Assembly: GCA_008802785.1 (NCBI GenBank)
Contig: VUYT01000042.1
Span: 50,359 to 114,358, forward strand
Origin: Symmetrospora coprosmae
Taxonomy: Eukaryota > Basidiomycota > Cystobasidiomycetes > Symmetrosporaceae
Reading direction: 5' to 3'
DNA: 64,000 bases
Shown here piece after piece: positions 1 to 10,783 of the stretch. The notes beneath the pieces were generated by a model that had not been told where the DNA came from, ran no database searches, and was given only the letters and a program-made list of their open reading frames with translations. Within the stretch, counting starts at the first letter, position 1; each line of letters opens with the position of its first letter. Both the position numbers and the translations under genes were made by a program.

Positions 1-3000
1 TGCACGCAGCCGCGCAGGCTAGCCGCCATCTCCGTCTCTCAGCGTATCGCAGCGGAGAGAGGCGAGCAGATTGGAGATAGCGTAGGCTACCAGGTCCGCT
101 TCGAGTACAAGCCCCCAAAACCGGATGGCACCATCTCGTTCTGCACGACGGGCATTTTCCTGCGCAGACTGCAAATGAGCATCGAAGATACCGAGAGCAA
201 CTCCGCTGGAAGCGACTTTCTCGAAAACGTCACGCACGTCATTGCGGATGAGGTGCACGAGCGGGACATCGATGTGGACCTGCTCCTCTCTGTCCTCCGC
301 CGGCGTCTGGAAGAGCGGGCCAAGCAGGGCAAGGCGGGCTTCAAGGTCATCCTGATGTGAGCAAGCGTTCCAACTGTGCGAAAAGCAAACGGGTCTGCTG
401 ACCCTTCCAACTTATTGCTTTATGCAGGTCAGCAACCATCGACCCTACTCTCTTCTGCACGTACTTCATCGATCCCAAGACCAAGACGCCGTGCCCGACG
501 GTGCAGATCCCCGGTCGCACTTTCGAGGTCAAGAAGCACTACTTAAACGAGATTGTCGCCGCATTCACATCTCGACGCATCGATTTCGGTCGAGGAGCGT
601 GGGTGTTCGAGGACAAAGATGTCAAAGCCTATCTCGAGCGAGAACTGAAGGATCCGCTACCGAGGGAGATCGCCGAGCGCACGGACGACAGCCTCAAGCT
701 GCCTTCGCCTCTCATCGCCCTCACCATCGCACTGGTTGCCGAAAAGACCAGGCAGACCCGTGACGGACACATTCTGGGTGAGTGACAATGACTTCCGAGC
801 ATCAGTGAGGATGCGGAGGATTGCATGCTGAACGTGCTTCTTCGGAACGTAGTCTTCCTGCCCGGACTCGACGAAATCAAGGCTGTTCAGCGCATCCTCT
901 TAGACCGCCAACAATCCCTGCTTGATGTCGACTTCGACCGATACGAAATTCACATTCTGCACTCTGCAATCCCGGTTGCGGAACAGCAGGCTGTTTTCAC
1001 CCCTGCAGAAGCTGGCTTGCAGCGCATCATCCTGGCCACGAACATCGCAGAGACATCCGTCACCATCCCTGACGTTGTCTACGTCGTTGATGCCGGCAAG
1101 TGCAAGGTAGGTTAGCGTGATTGCAGATATGTGTAGTGCTTGCGACGTTCTGACACTATCTGATCATCTGCTCTTCGCTCTGCCAGGAAAAGCGCTTCGA
1201 CCCAGAGAGGCATCTCTCGTCCCTCGTTTCTGCTTTTACCGGCGTCGGGAACATGATGCAGCGTGCTGGACGAGCCGGAAGGCACCGTCGAGGAGAATAC
1301 TTCTCCATTGTCTCTAGTCAACGTATGGCTGTTCTGCCCCAGAACCAAACGGTCGAGATGAAGCGACTCGACCTCAGCAACGTGTGAGTTTCAAGAGCAT
1401 CCCCGAGAGGCGTCCATTGGGCAGCGCGACTGATCCCATCGTACGCCAGTGTCATGCACGTCAAGGGCCTGAATTTACCGCTGGAGGTAGAGGACGTGCT
1501 CGATCTCGTCATCGAGCCGCCTGAACACCAGCGTGTTGTCTCCGCCATCAAAGCGCTCGAGCAGGTTGGCGCTCTTGACAGCAACAAGAACTTGACCAGT
1601 CTTGGGCGTGTTCTGCTGCAACTGCCAGTCGAAGCTGCTATCGGCAAGCTCACCTTGCTGGGCTGCTTCTTTCGCTGCCTCGGTGAGTGAGCTCCGCAAA
1701 TAGACGCAACTACGCTCGTGGTGCTGACCATAGTGCCTGTTATACATAGAGCAAGCTGTCACGATTGCTGCCATCTTAACGAACCGAGACCCATTCGTCT
1801 GCCCGCTAGACAAGAGGGTGAGCAAGCTTGCCTGACGCTGTCACTGTTTGAGCTGACCATGGCCATCTACCTCAATCACTCAGAGGGAAGCAAATGCTGC
1901 CAAGCTACGCTTTGCGCCGAATGGCTTCATGTCCGACATTCTTGCCGTCCTCAAGGCTTTCAACGAGTGGTCCTCCGTGCCCGATGGATACGAGAGACGG
2001 ATGTTTTGCGACGAGAATTTCCTCTCCGGATCGACCCTTCGCTTGATCCAGCAGGTCCGAGACCACCTTATCCAGTCTCTCAACCGCTCTGGCGCACTCA
2101 AGATTAGCGGAGGCGGGCGTGACATCTACCTTCAACGGAACGCGCTGGGTCGCGTCATCATTCCGGCTGAGCTCAATGTCAATGGACAAAGCCTACCTCT
2201 GCTTACAGCACTGATCGCCACTGCTGTAGCGCCCAACTTTGCTATTCGGAAGACGGCCATGCTCCTCCGCACGCCGCAGGATCCGGTGAGGCATCTACCT
2301 CCGGCTCCCCTTCCGGCTTGGCAGGTGCGCTCTGGTCTAACTGTTCTTTCGTCAGGCTGCGGTGATCCACCCCAGCTCGCTACTCTCGACGCAGAAGTCC
2401 AAGAAGCTGGGAGACGCTGGCGATCAACTGCCTCCAAGCAAGCGCCAGGTAAGCGTGATGAATCGAAACGGTCGTGCGCCCTCAAATCGAGGAGCTGAAA
2501 CCGCTGAACGACCTAATCAGGTCTATGCATATGCCGAAGCAACGCGAAATGTATCCCAAGGCGACGCGAAGAAGGCCGCCAAGCAGGACTCGATGCTTCG
2601 TGGTATAACTCTGCTAGACCCGCTGGGTCTGCTCCTGTTCGGAGTGCATCAACTTAGCATCGTCCGGGATGGGTGCGTCGTTCAGCTTGCTCGTTCTGAG
2701 TGGTGTGATGTGCTGCAGGCACTAACGCCACCTCCCTCCTATCTCACCCCAGCTTCAAGTGCGATTCCTGGCTACCGGTCTCTGGCAATGTCAGCGCTCT
2801 GGACGACCTCGAGCGTTTCAAGGACGCTCTACAGCTGTCGCTACTGCGCGTATTCGAAGGGCTCGGTGTAGCCATGACAAAGCAACGCCAGCTGGAGGGG
2901 GGCTTCGACACCATGGACGCAAACGAGCCCGAAGAGAATGAGTACGTACCTGCCTGTGCATTGTGTGTCAACCCGGGCATTGACGGCTCGTATTCTCTAA

Positions 3001-4852
3001 TTGCCCACAGAGTTGGCGACGAGAGTCTCGATTCAAGCGATCCTACCCTGTCGGACGCCGAGATTAGGGATCTGGATCAGCTCACGAAGAACGTCGTCGA
3101 GGTGCTCAACATGCACGCGATGGACAACGGCCTGCCTGCATTTGCCGAGATTGCCAGAAAGCCCAACTATATGGACGACGAGCCAGCCTACGACAGTCAA
3201 TATGGGTCTCGGCGTCGAGAGGATCGTGGAACTGGAGATGGCCATGTCGGCAGTTACAGAGCGACTCGATCTGGAGACGAAATTTACGCAGCTGGTGGAG
3301 GGAGTGGAGACGATGGATGGGGCGACTGGGGTACTGCGTCTGGCCAGGGTACGCCAAAGAAGAAAGAAGCCACGCTCATCCCCACCCAAATTCCAGCGAG
3401 ACCTGTTCCAAAGGCTGCTGGAGACGATTGGTCTGAATGGGGTCAAACTCACCAGGCGAATGGTAGTGGACTCCCCAGCCACGCCACTCAGATGACATCG
3501 ATAAGCGGTGCAGCAACTCGATCCACTCCGAAAACTTCGCAGGCGACGGACGACGACGCTTGGGCTTCGTATTCGGCTAGGCCGGTAGTCAACGATGCTT
3601 ACGAGCGACGTGCAGCGCTCTCGCGTGGCGAATCTCTGCGCTCACTTGCAGCTCGCCCATCTAGCCCCAAACCAGCTCAGCCTCTCTATGATGGAACGAC
3701 CTTGCAGTCAGCTGGCAAGCTTGATGCCAGGCCTCCCGAGCCGGCCGCAGATGACGGTTGGGGGAGCTGGCAGCCGACCACAGCAAATAACGATGCATTC
3801 GAGAGACGGGCAGCTCTGGCCCGCGGCGAGGTCCTGTCACCTCTGCGACCGGCTCTGATCTCGGCGCCTGCGCCTGCTGAGCAGCTACGATCACAGGTTG
3901 CCTTGACATCGCGCGACCGCTCGGCATCGACTACCATGATGCAGGCTGTCGACCATCTCATCGCCAAGAACGGATGGAACTCCAGCAGACCTCCATCGCG
4001 CAATGCAGGGCAGACTTCGAGACTCCTCTCGGTGTTCAATGCGCCTTCTGGACCAGATAATTTACACAGCGGGTGGGGCGACCCTGGAACCGAGCAGCCT
4101 CGGTCGCAGCCAGGAAAACCGGGCCCGACGCCTGACTGCGCTCCAGCAGCAGACGATGGCTGGGGAAACTGGACAAAGCCGGATGCCGAACAAGCGGGGG
4201 CAGAAGCATATAGGCGTCGGCAGGCTCTTTCGTCGAATGCGAACGGACACACTAACGGCGCAGCAGCCTCGCCAGCCTCTTACGCTGCCGTCCGTCCCAA
4301 TTATCCGCTTGCAGAAGAATCGCGAAGAGCCAGAAGTCCGAGCCCGCCTGCAGCCGCCGGCGAACCGGCTGACGACGGTTGGCTGAAATACACCCCCTCG
4401 GCCGCCGCAAGCAAGGAAGCCGAGCTTGCGTATCAAAGGAGGGCGGTGATGAGTGCACAGTCACCTGGCTCGAATGGCTCGTCGACGCAAGTAAGTACGA
4501 GCGCACGCCGCATCACATCAGGGCTACGCTGACTGGATGTGCACAGCATGAATTCCGGGTCCTTTACGAAGAACCGGGCCTCCGACCGTACGATCCAGCC
4601 CTGGCTTTTCAGCCTCCACCCGCCCTGCTCCGTCCTAAAGCTGGCGCCATTAACATCAGAGGCAGCGCCTCGAAACAGCGCATATCGTCGTCAAGTGCAT
4701 CTTCGGGTACCAGCACACTTCTAGCGGGCGTGCGCGGCATTTCCATCCGTGGCAGCTCACCGAGTCCCACGGCCAACGGCAGCATCAGCAGCAAGCACCG
4801 CAGCCTAGCGCCACCTACACCCATACATAACGAGACAACGGGCCGGGAGTAG
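1..4852 (+). CDS. DExH-box RNA helicase with repeated W-rich (WG/GW) C-terminal tail; 5' end outside window
   Basis: The window opens inside motif Ia (TQPRRLAA), so the P-loop exon lies upstream. Then come DEVH (motif II), SAT split by the first intron (about 359-427), VFLPGLDEI after the second intron, [19 protein letters not shown] (motif V) and QRAGRAGR (motif VI). The helicase-associated and OB-fold regions follow ([24 protein letters not shown]). This order fits the DHX29/DHX36/DHX57-type DExH helicases that unwind or remodel RNA. After the OB-fold the protein continues for some 500 residues of low-complexity tail. In it DDGWGxW motifs alternate with AYERRAAL motifs (see findings). The last intron is 4491-4546, and the stop is TAG at 4850-4852. 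The core assignment is firm; the exact orthologue and the function of the tail are unknown. Confidence 0.9.
3309..4451 (+). repeat. Protein-level repeat: DDGWGxW plus ERRAAL modules in the helicase tail
   Basis: Four copies of a 23-27 residue module lie at 3549-3620, 3750-3818, 4152-4229 and 4371-4451. Each starts with an acidic Trp motif ([30 protein letters not shown]). After 8-15 residues comes a basic segment ([32 protein letters not shown]). Module starts are 67, 134 and 73 codons apart. A degenerate NGWN sits near 3970, inside the double-length gap. Two further Trp motifs (DDGWGDWG at 3309 and DDWSEWG at 3424) lack the basic half. The DNA copies have diverged, so the repeat is conserved at protein level. 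Confidence 0.85.
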
Positions 4853-4956
4853 ATAAGGGCTCGGGGTTTCCTGTCTATACCATTTCGTTCGCTACCTTTG
4901 CTGCTCTGCATAGAAAAGGGTCTTTCCACGTGCAGTTCGCAGCGGGATCGAGAGTT

Positions 4957-4988
4957 TTTGAATTACGCTGCCTTTGAATTACGCTGCC
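4957..4988. repeat. 16-bp perfect tandem duplication between convergent genes
   Basis: The 16-mer TTTGAATTACGCTGCC occurs twice back to back (4957-4972 and 4973-4988). It lies in the 183-nt gap between the helicase stop and the PNS1-like stop, so probably in a 3' UTR. No function is evident. Confidence 0.9.
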
Positions 4989-5035
4989 TTGGGCAGAAGT
5001 TCACTACAAAAATTGACGAGCGCTCTATACTACGC

Positions 5036-7229
5036 TTAGACTGGTGTCACGACTTGGGGATAAGTAGATTGGATGTAGCCGAAGAGCTCCGGATCTTTCT
5101 GCGCCAGCGCTCCCGGAGCTTCAGCCAAGGCGACAAAGATCGTGGAGACACCGCTGCTCAAAGCGACGTAGCCTAGGGAGTGGGTGATCTGGAAGCATAT
5201 GCCGAAGCTGTGCCCAGAAGAAGTTGTCAGTTCAAGTTCAAAAAAAAAAAAACCACCTCCGGCCGGACCAATCCGACGTACCTGTACAGCATAGCCACGG
5301 CGTAGAGCGATGTGTTGTTCTCGATGTAGGATGGGCGAACGATATGAAGGTACAGATAAGAGAAGAGGGCTCCCAGGGCTCCGCTAGTCAGAGACAAAAG
5401 CGTCCTGCATGACCAAGCGCCGTCAGCATAGTCCCCCACCCGTGCTCTCAACAAGCAATCTAGCCAGACCCACCAGATGTTGTTAACGAGACAGTCGTTG
5501 ATCAACGCGTCGATACCACGCTTCTTCAGGAGGTTCCATGCATCCTTGGCAGCAGCCACGTACTTCTTGCCGAAGAGGGCCTGTTGGAGGCAGGGGTGTG
5601 TCAACGGACCCCGCAGCTGTGGAGTCAACGAAGAGCTTAACTTACAATTTCGATGTACGCGTATCTGTTGAAGTAGGCCACCAGTCCGCGAATGCATCCG
5701 ACAATGCATTGAGCAAAGCAGGCCAGGCAAGCGCCAACCATGTCGCCGCTGTCGGCCTGTTGCTGCTGAACCAGGCTGATGGCAGCTCGAATGAGATCGA
5801 GCAGTGCGACGATGAGTGATCCAAGCGCAATACTGCCGAAGCTGTATGTCATGGCTCGCCGGAAGCTAGATCGTGCTGCATGCTTAGTCTTCTCTGCTGT
5901 GGCGGAGAAGTAGTGGGAGCCAAAGATCCCGGCGACAGTCACTAGGGACACGTTGGAGATAACCTGAGTGGTCCAGCTACGACCAGGGAGGAGCCAGTTA
6001 GCAACTGGCGCGCAGGCCCGGAGGTTGCGCAGCCAGACCCACTAGAAACTGAAACACAAGAATATCACTGCGACAATCAAGCTGCCCGATCCACAGCTTC
6101 CACCGGCCGTGTCACATCCCGACGCGCTCGCCGGCGAGTATTCTAACGACAGCAGACGCGCCGTCAGCCTTGAGTCTCAGCATTGGAAGCTTGCGATGGG
6201 ACTGACTCTGATAGACGCCGACCATGGTGAAGCCCCACCAGATGCTGTACATCGCCTGCAGAAGAGTGGTGCCCAGAGCAATGCCGTACACGCTCTTGTG
6301 GACTCCAGCAATTTTGAACACGAACAGAAGGATCAACCGTGAGAACGGTATCCGCTTGCGCATTGGGAAGTAAGCGAGAATAGCCAAGACGCCTAGGATG
6401 GTAAAGATGATGGCACCGCTCCAGCTGAATGTGACGGGTGATGCGCGATGCAAGACTTAGCTCTACGACTCTGTCGACTCCAGCCCGCTTTGCGAGAACC
6501 ACTTACAACTTGGTAATCCAGAGGTAGATGGCGTAGCCGACTGTGGAGACGACGGAAAAGAGCAGCGCAATCTCAAGGATAGCGCGTGTGAACGTCCGCG
6601 TCAACCAGAGAGCGATGATGGCGAAGACGAGGCCGAGCGCCGCAATCAGAGCCAAGATGTAGGCCAGATTCAGATTGAGAGTGGGGGCGTTCGAGCTGTT
6701 GCCAGTTAGATCTCCTCCAGCATTGGTGACCGTTCGCAGGCAGATCACGCTGAGGGCGACTGGAAGCGGGGCATCATCAGCTGCGAGTGCGAGCCATGAC
6801 TTGCGGAGGAGGGACGCACTGAAGGCAAAGAACTGGGCATAGAATAGGATGCCAAAGATCAGGTCGTTCCACTTGGGCTTCGACGGGGTGAACGCTTCTT
6901 GTGCACTGTGGCGGGCGTCACGATTTCATGCGCAAGTCGCGGAGAGAAACAAGGGGGATCAGCAGTCGCCACGACATCCAGGAAGAGCCGCACACGCACT
7001 ACTCCGGCTTTGCAGAGAAGTTCTGCTGGGGTTCTTGCGGTGGAGGCTGGTACTGCGGGTACGGTGCCTGCTGCATTCCCCCCATCGCTGGTTGAGGGTA
7101 CGGCTGCTGCTGCCCGTACCCGCCGTAGGCCTGAGGCGGGCCCTGCGGGTACCCCTGCTGCTGCCCCTCATAGCCGTACGGCTGCTGCTGCTGCTGCTGC
7201 TGGTTCTGGTAGTAGCCTTGCTGCGCCAT
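5036..7229 (-). CDS. PNS1: PNS1-like (choline-transporter-like family) membrane protein
   Basis: The start at 7229 opens a short hydrophilic N-terminus rich in Q, Y, P and G (a run of eight Gln, then QGYPQGPPQAYGGYGQQQ). Several exons encoding many hydrophobic helices follow, including NLNLAYILALIAALGLVFAI, AIIFTILGVLAILAYFPMRK and GSLIVALLDLIRAAISLVQQ. The C-terminal half carries the family signature region with NRYAYIEIALFGKKYVAAAK, then NDCLVNNI, and ends in YPQVVTPV before TAA at 5036-5038. The Q/Y-rich N-terminus, multiple membrane spans and the signature block match fungal PNS1, a plasma-membrane relative of the CTL/SLC44 transporters. Its substrate is not established. One intron contains a long A/T run (about 5239-5251). 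It is convergent with the helicase. Confidence 0.9.
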
Positions 7230-8574
7230 GACGTTCAGCTTGCTCGAGTACGCGCTGGCAGGAGCAGAAGCAGCAGCAAGACCCTTGAAGCAGGGGCTGT
7301 GGGATCAGTCGATGATGGTTGCCGAGGCTTTCTTGTTTGCACGGCGCGGCTCCCAAGTTGATCGGCTATTTTGGGTCGCTTGGATCTGTAAAGCACGGCC
7401 AACGGTTGCTCGTCTTCCGCTTTGCTCGGCTCTGAAGAGGAGGAATACGCGTTACCAAGAGACGCGAAGATGATGATTATGGAACTGGACGTTTGCAGGC
7501 TTTTCGCCTCTTCATGCAGCAGCCCGACCTCCAAGCCAGCCGAGATCGGGATGGACCCGAGGTGAGAGCTGAGCGACGACCTCGAAGGGGAACTCGTACT
7601 TGATGGGCGCGGCCACCGACTGTCACCTTGCACGCTGCCCCTCCATCTCGTGACACTCGGTCTCTTTCTGTCTCGGGAGCTCATTCTTGCAGGTCGCTCG
7701 CGGAGGCCGTTGTTAGTGCAAAGCTTCCAGTACTCCCAACGCTTCAAGCGGGTAGCAGAGCAAGGCAGCTACGTATCACTTCTTCACAGCCCGCACGCAG
7801 TGCGTGCTTGCTCATGCTGCGAATGAGAGCAAGATGACCTGGCACCCTCCTTCCTGAATCCCGCACCCACTGGCCATCCGGACGGGAGAGATTATGCCAG
7901 TGACGCGCAACTCTTGCGAAAAGGAGCGCGACGCGCCATCTCGGACGCACATTCAACGTAGGCCTCTCGATTACGCGGAGAGGTGGAGGAGCACGGTCAC
8001 GTTGACTGGCGGCTACTCGGCTGGATCTACGGTTCTTGGAGGAGCCGGGTGCGGACGTCATGGGAGAGACCATCAAGCGAGCGAACAGGTTCAGGAGTGG
8101 ACGAGCGTGAAGCAGAACTCAGTGACTGCATATCGCGCCTGTACCCCTGCATCCTGTGACACGGTTGCCAGGATGTCTCCGTCTGCGGGGGGACCCGCAG
8201 GACATCCGCACTCAACGTCAGTAACTCTCAGGCAATCGCTCGGAAAGGGAAAAGCGAATCGTCAGTAGAGAGACGCTGTCAGCCTTAGACGGAGTGAACG
8301 ACCTGCCAGAGCGAAGACAAGGGCCGACTCCAGCTTACTCGACCCGTCCTGCCCGTCCGACGCGTCTGACGCGTCATCCTGTGTTTGGCCTTCGTCGATG
8401 AGAATGGGCCTTCTCCGTGATTTCGCCACCGCCCCTTTTTCATGGACCCCAGGAAGGCTTCCGCTCTGTGCGCGCCCTCTTCTCCCCTCTCCTCTGCTCC
8501 AGTTCGCAGAAACACATTATACGCCAATTCGCGCCAACCTCCACCTTCGACCCAACCCTCGCAGACAAGACAGG
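7230..8574. other. Intergenic between PNS1-like (-) and small paralogue A (+)
   Basis: This divergent gap of about 1.35 kb must hold both promoters. Open frames here, such as one of 170 codons on the minus strand at 7235-7747, have no recognisable domain and look like chance in GC-rich DNA. The only structured signal I see is the paired ACGCGT at 8360-8374, listed separately, followed by a pyrimidine-rich leader (8440-8550). Confidence 0.6.
8360..8374. promoter_or_regulatory. Paired MluI cell-cycle boxes (ACGCGT x2) upstream of paralogue A
   Basis: ACGCGT occurs at 8360-8365 and 8369-8374, about 200 nt before the ATG of paralogue A, followed by GTGTTTGGCC. ACGCGT is the core bound by the fungal MBF (Mbp1/Swi6) G1/S factor. 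The same arrangement precedes paralogue B. G1/S regulation is inferred, not shown. Confidence 0.55.
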
Positions 8575-9259
8575 ATGGACTACAAGGTGCGCACAGGCGG
8601 CTGGTTGAATCTCCGTCGCACTGCGTGGCGTTCGGGCTGTGTCTTATCCATGTCCACCCTTCGCGCGTACAGCCCAACATGACGGTCGAGTACATCTACC
8701 AGGTCATCAAGGACACCGGGGAGGAGAAGTGAGTCCGGAGCCTTCTGCCCAGCCAGCCGAGACACAGCTGCCGCTCATGCGTATCACCTGCTGCTTCTCC
8801 CCTTTCCCCTCCTCCTTTCCCTTTCCCTTTCCCCTTCCCGACCGTCATGCGGCAGAACCACCCTTGGGACCATCCACGCCAAGATCACATCCCCTGTCGC
8901 GGGCGTCAAAAAGACAGAGGTGCGCCACCGCGCATGTAGACACAGCAGTAGCAATCCATCGGCACTGGAACTGACGCTGCTGGCCGTCTCATCTCACTCT
9001 TCCACCTCTGTGCTGCCCTCACCGTTATTCACGCCTTCCCTCCTTCGCGACGACAGACTGCCTCTCCCAAGACTCCCCTCTACAAGATCGCAAATCTCAA
9101 GTCGGGAAAAGTCTCGTATCGTGAGTTGGAGATGGTCAGCACTCTTTGGGGACATGCAATTGATTGTAGTGTACTTCCCCTGCATTGACAGAGGCACCTG
9201 ACAGGCTTGTCAGAGAGTGCGAGTCCGACGAGGAGGACAACAAGAAGAGCAAGAAGTAG
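8575..9259 (+). CDS. Small paralogue A: 87-residue uncharacterised protein with acidic/lysine tail
   Basis: Five exons: 8575-8586, 8673-8728, 8856-8919, 9057-9120 and 9192-9259. Each junction is GT-AG and keeps one frame, giving 87 residues. The first exon encodes only MDYK. The core contains VEYIYQVIKDTGEEK, GTIHAKITSPV and TPLYKIANLKSGKVSY. The end is ESDEEDNKKSKK. The spacing (EYIY, a G-I turn, then YKIxNxKSGK) recalls small SH3/Tudor-like barrels, but I cannot assign a family. The acidic patch followed by KKSKK suggests a nuclear or nucleic-acid-linked role. It is the tandem copy of the gene at 9808-10783. Introns are long for this window and very pyrimidine-rich. Confidence 0.75.
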
Positions 9260-9807
9260 ACGGCACACTCTCCTGCCTCCCTCATTCGGTCTTTCCTTTC
9301 CTTTCCCTCCCTTTTCCTTCTTCTACGCAGAAACGCGTCACGCCCGACAGCCCTTGGCGTCAGGTGACAATAGCCAGAATGTCCTCTGTCCTGGGCCCTC
9401 CCTTCGTCTCATCGCTGTTGTCTGTCGCCTCCGTTGTCTGCTGTTCTGGCCAAGAAGCCGGCTGTGCCTCCCCCTTTGCGGACGCTCTCCTTGTGATCCT
9501 GTCTGGGTCCACTGCTCTGCCCGCGTTTGTCGGGCTCCGTCGCAAAACGCGTCGCTTCGACGCGTCAGCTTTGTTTGGCGCGCTCACAGGGCACTGACCG
9601 TCTCCGCCTTCTCCGCCTTCTCCGCTTCACGCCACCGCCTTCCCTGCCCTCATCCCTTTCCTCCGTGCCCTCTCTCACCCTCGCCCTTTCCTTTTCCCTT
9701 CTCCTCCTTCGCCTCTCTCCTTCGCTCCAATCGCAACGAAAGAATCCATCCCTCCCACTCGCAATTGCCATCTCCCTCAACACTGTTGCAAACGCACAAA
9801 CGGCAAA
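9260..9807. other. Intergenic between the two small paralogues
   Basis: This 548-nt spacer holds the paired ACGCGT of paralogue B (listed separately), one further ACGCGT at 9333-9338, a triplicated TCTCCGCCT-like unit near 9600-9626 and a long CT-rich leader before the ATG. A 234-codon open frame running through it (9207-9911) is a translation of CT-rich DNA and is not credible. Confidence 0.6.
9547..9565. promoter_or_regulatory. Paired MluI cell-cycle boxes (ACGCGT x2) upstream of paralogue B
   Basis: ACGCGT at 9547-9552 and 9560-9565, about 243 nt before the paralogue B ATG, followed by CAGCTTTGTTTGGCG. The ACGCGTCA box and the trailing GTTTGGC match the promoter of paralogue A, so the upstream region seems to have been duplicated with the gene, or kept under selection. 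Confidence 0.55.
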
Positions 9808-10783
9808 ATGAACTTCAAGGTACGTCTCTTTGCGTGTCGGACGTTGCTCCTGAGCCCCATGCCAACTGCTTGACTTGTATCTCCCGCTTCACGCCCCTGT
9901 CCCCCTCTTGACATCCCCCCCTTCCCCCTCACCCTTATGCTGGATGCACCTACTTGCCCTTCATGCACTGCTGGTCATCGTCCGGCCGCGACGCACCTCT
10001 CACTTCCCTCGCCCGTCGACTGTCATTCCGCTCAGGTCGATGACAATGTCGAGTACATCTACTCGGTCCGCCAAGGGAAGGAGAAGTGCGTATGGGCACT
10101 CTCGACTGTCGATTCTGCTGTGCGCCGGCGTCGCTTCTTCAGCTATTGACATCTGTCAACCCTCCTCTGCCTCACTCTGTCCTGTTTGCCCTGCCCTCAT
10201 CTATGCCCCTTCCCCTTCTCTGCCATTGCAATTCTCTGGAAACGCAGCATCACCCGCGGTCAGATCACGAAGAGGTACACGGAAAAGGCTCGTGGCAAAT
10301 ACGCCAAACAGACGCATGTCAGTCGCTTTGATTGACTTACAGCTTCAAGGCCGCCGAGACTGAACCTAGCCCAACGCCTCCTTCTGTGCGACACCTCTCT
10401 ACTCTTCGATATTGGCTACCTTCGCTCGTGTATGGCGCTGTCACGCAGGAAGCAAGCGAGACGAATGTCTTCTACACGATCAAGCATGCCAAGTCGGGCA
10501 AATCGCAATGCTGTGAGTAACCCCGCGCGCAACCGTCATCGTTGTAAGTGCAGCGCAGTCTACCTTCTCGCTGACGCTGCATTTTACTGCATCCGCTACG
10601 CGCTCCTTCGTCACGTCACACCCTCCGCCTCTCACAGGGCCTGCAAGCAAGATTGTCGGAACGTACGTCCCCGACTCTGACGAAGACGATGACGGCGGCA
10701 GCGGCGCCAGCAGCAAGAAGCGCAGCAGCGACGCCTCGGAGAACGAGAGCAAGGCCGAGAACGCGAAGAAGAGCAAAAAGTAG
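9808..10783 (+). CDS. Small paralogue B: 113-residue uncharacterised protein with acidic/lysine tail
   Basis: Five exons: 9808-9819, 10036-10085, 10248-10317, 10449-10512 and 10638-10783, giving 113 residues. Exon 1 encodes only MNFK (12 nt, as in paralogue A) and exon 4 is 64 nt in both genes. Intron phases match at every boundary. Core segments are VDDNVEYIYSVRQGKEK, ITRGQITKRYTEKARGKYAK and NVFYTIKHAKSGKSQCWPAS, then KIVGTYVPDSDEDDDGG and a long charged tail ending AKKSKK. The third intron (10318-10448) is placed by its acceptor; a nearer AG would leave only 25 nt. No known family was recognised. The tail length is the main difference from paralogue A. Confidence 0.75.

Noticed and set aside
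7235-7747. 170-codon minus-strand open frame upstream of PNS1-like gene
   Set aside because: Low complexity (long Leu and Ser runs), no domain, and it lies in the promoter/leader of the PNS1-like gene; such frames are common by chance in GC-rich DNA.
9207-9911. 234-codon plus-strand open frame
   Set aside because: It translates CT-rich intergenic DNA plus exon 1 of paralogue B in another frame; composition is Ser/Pro/Leu noise.
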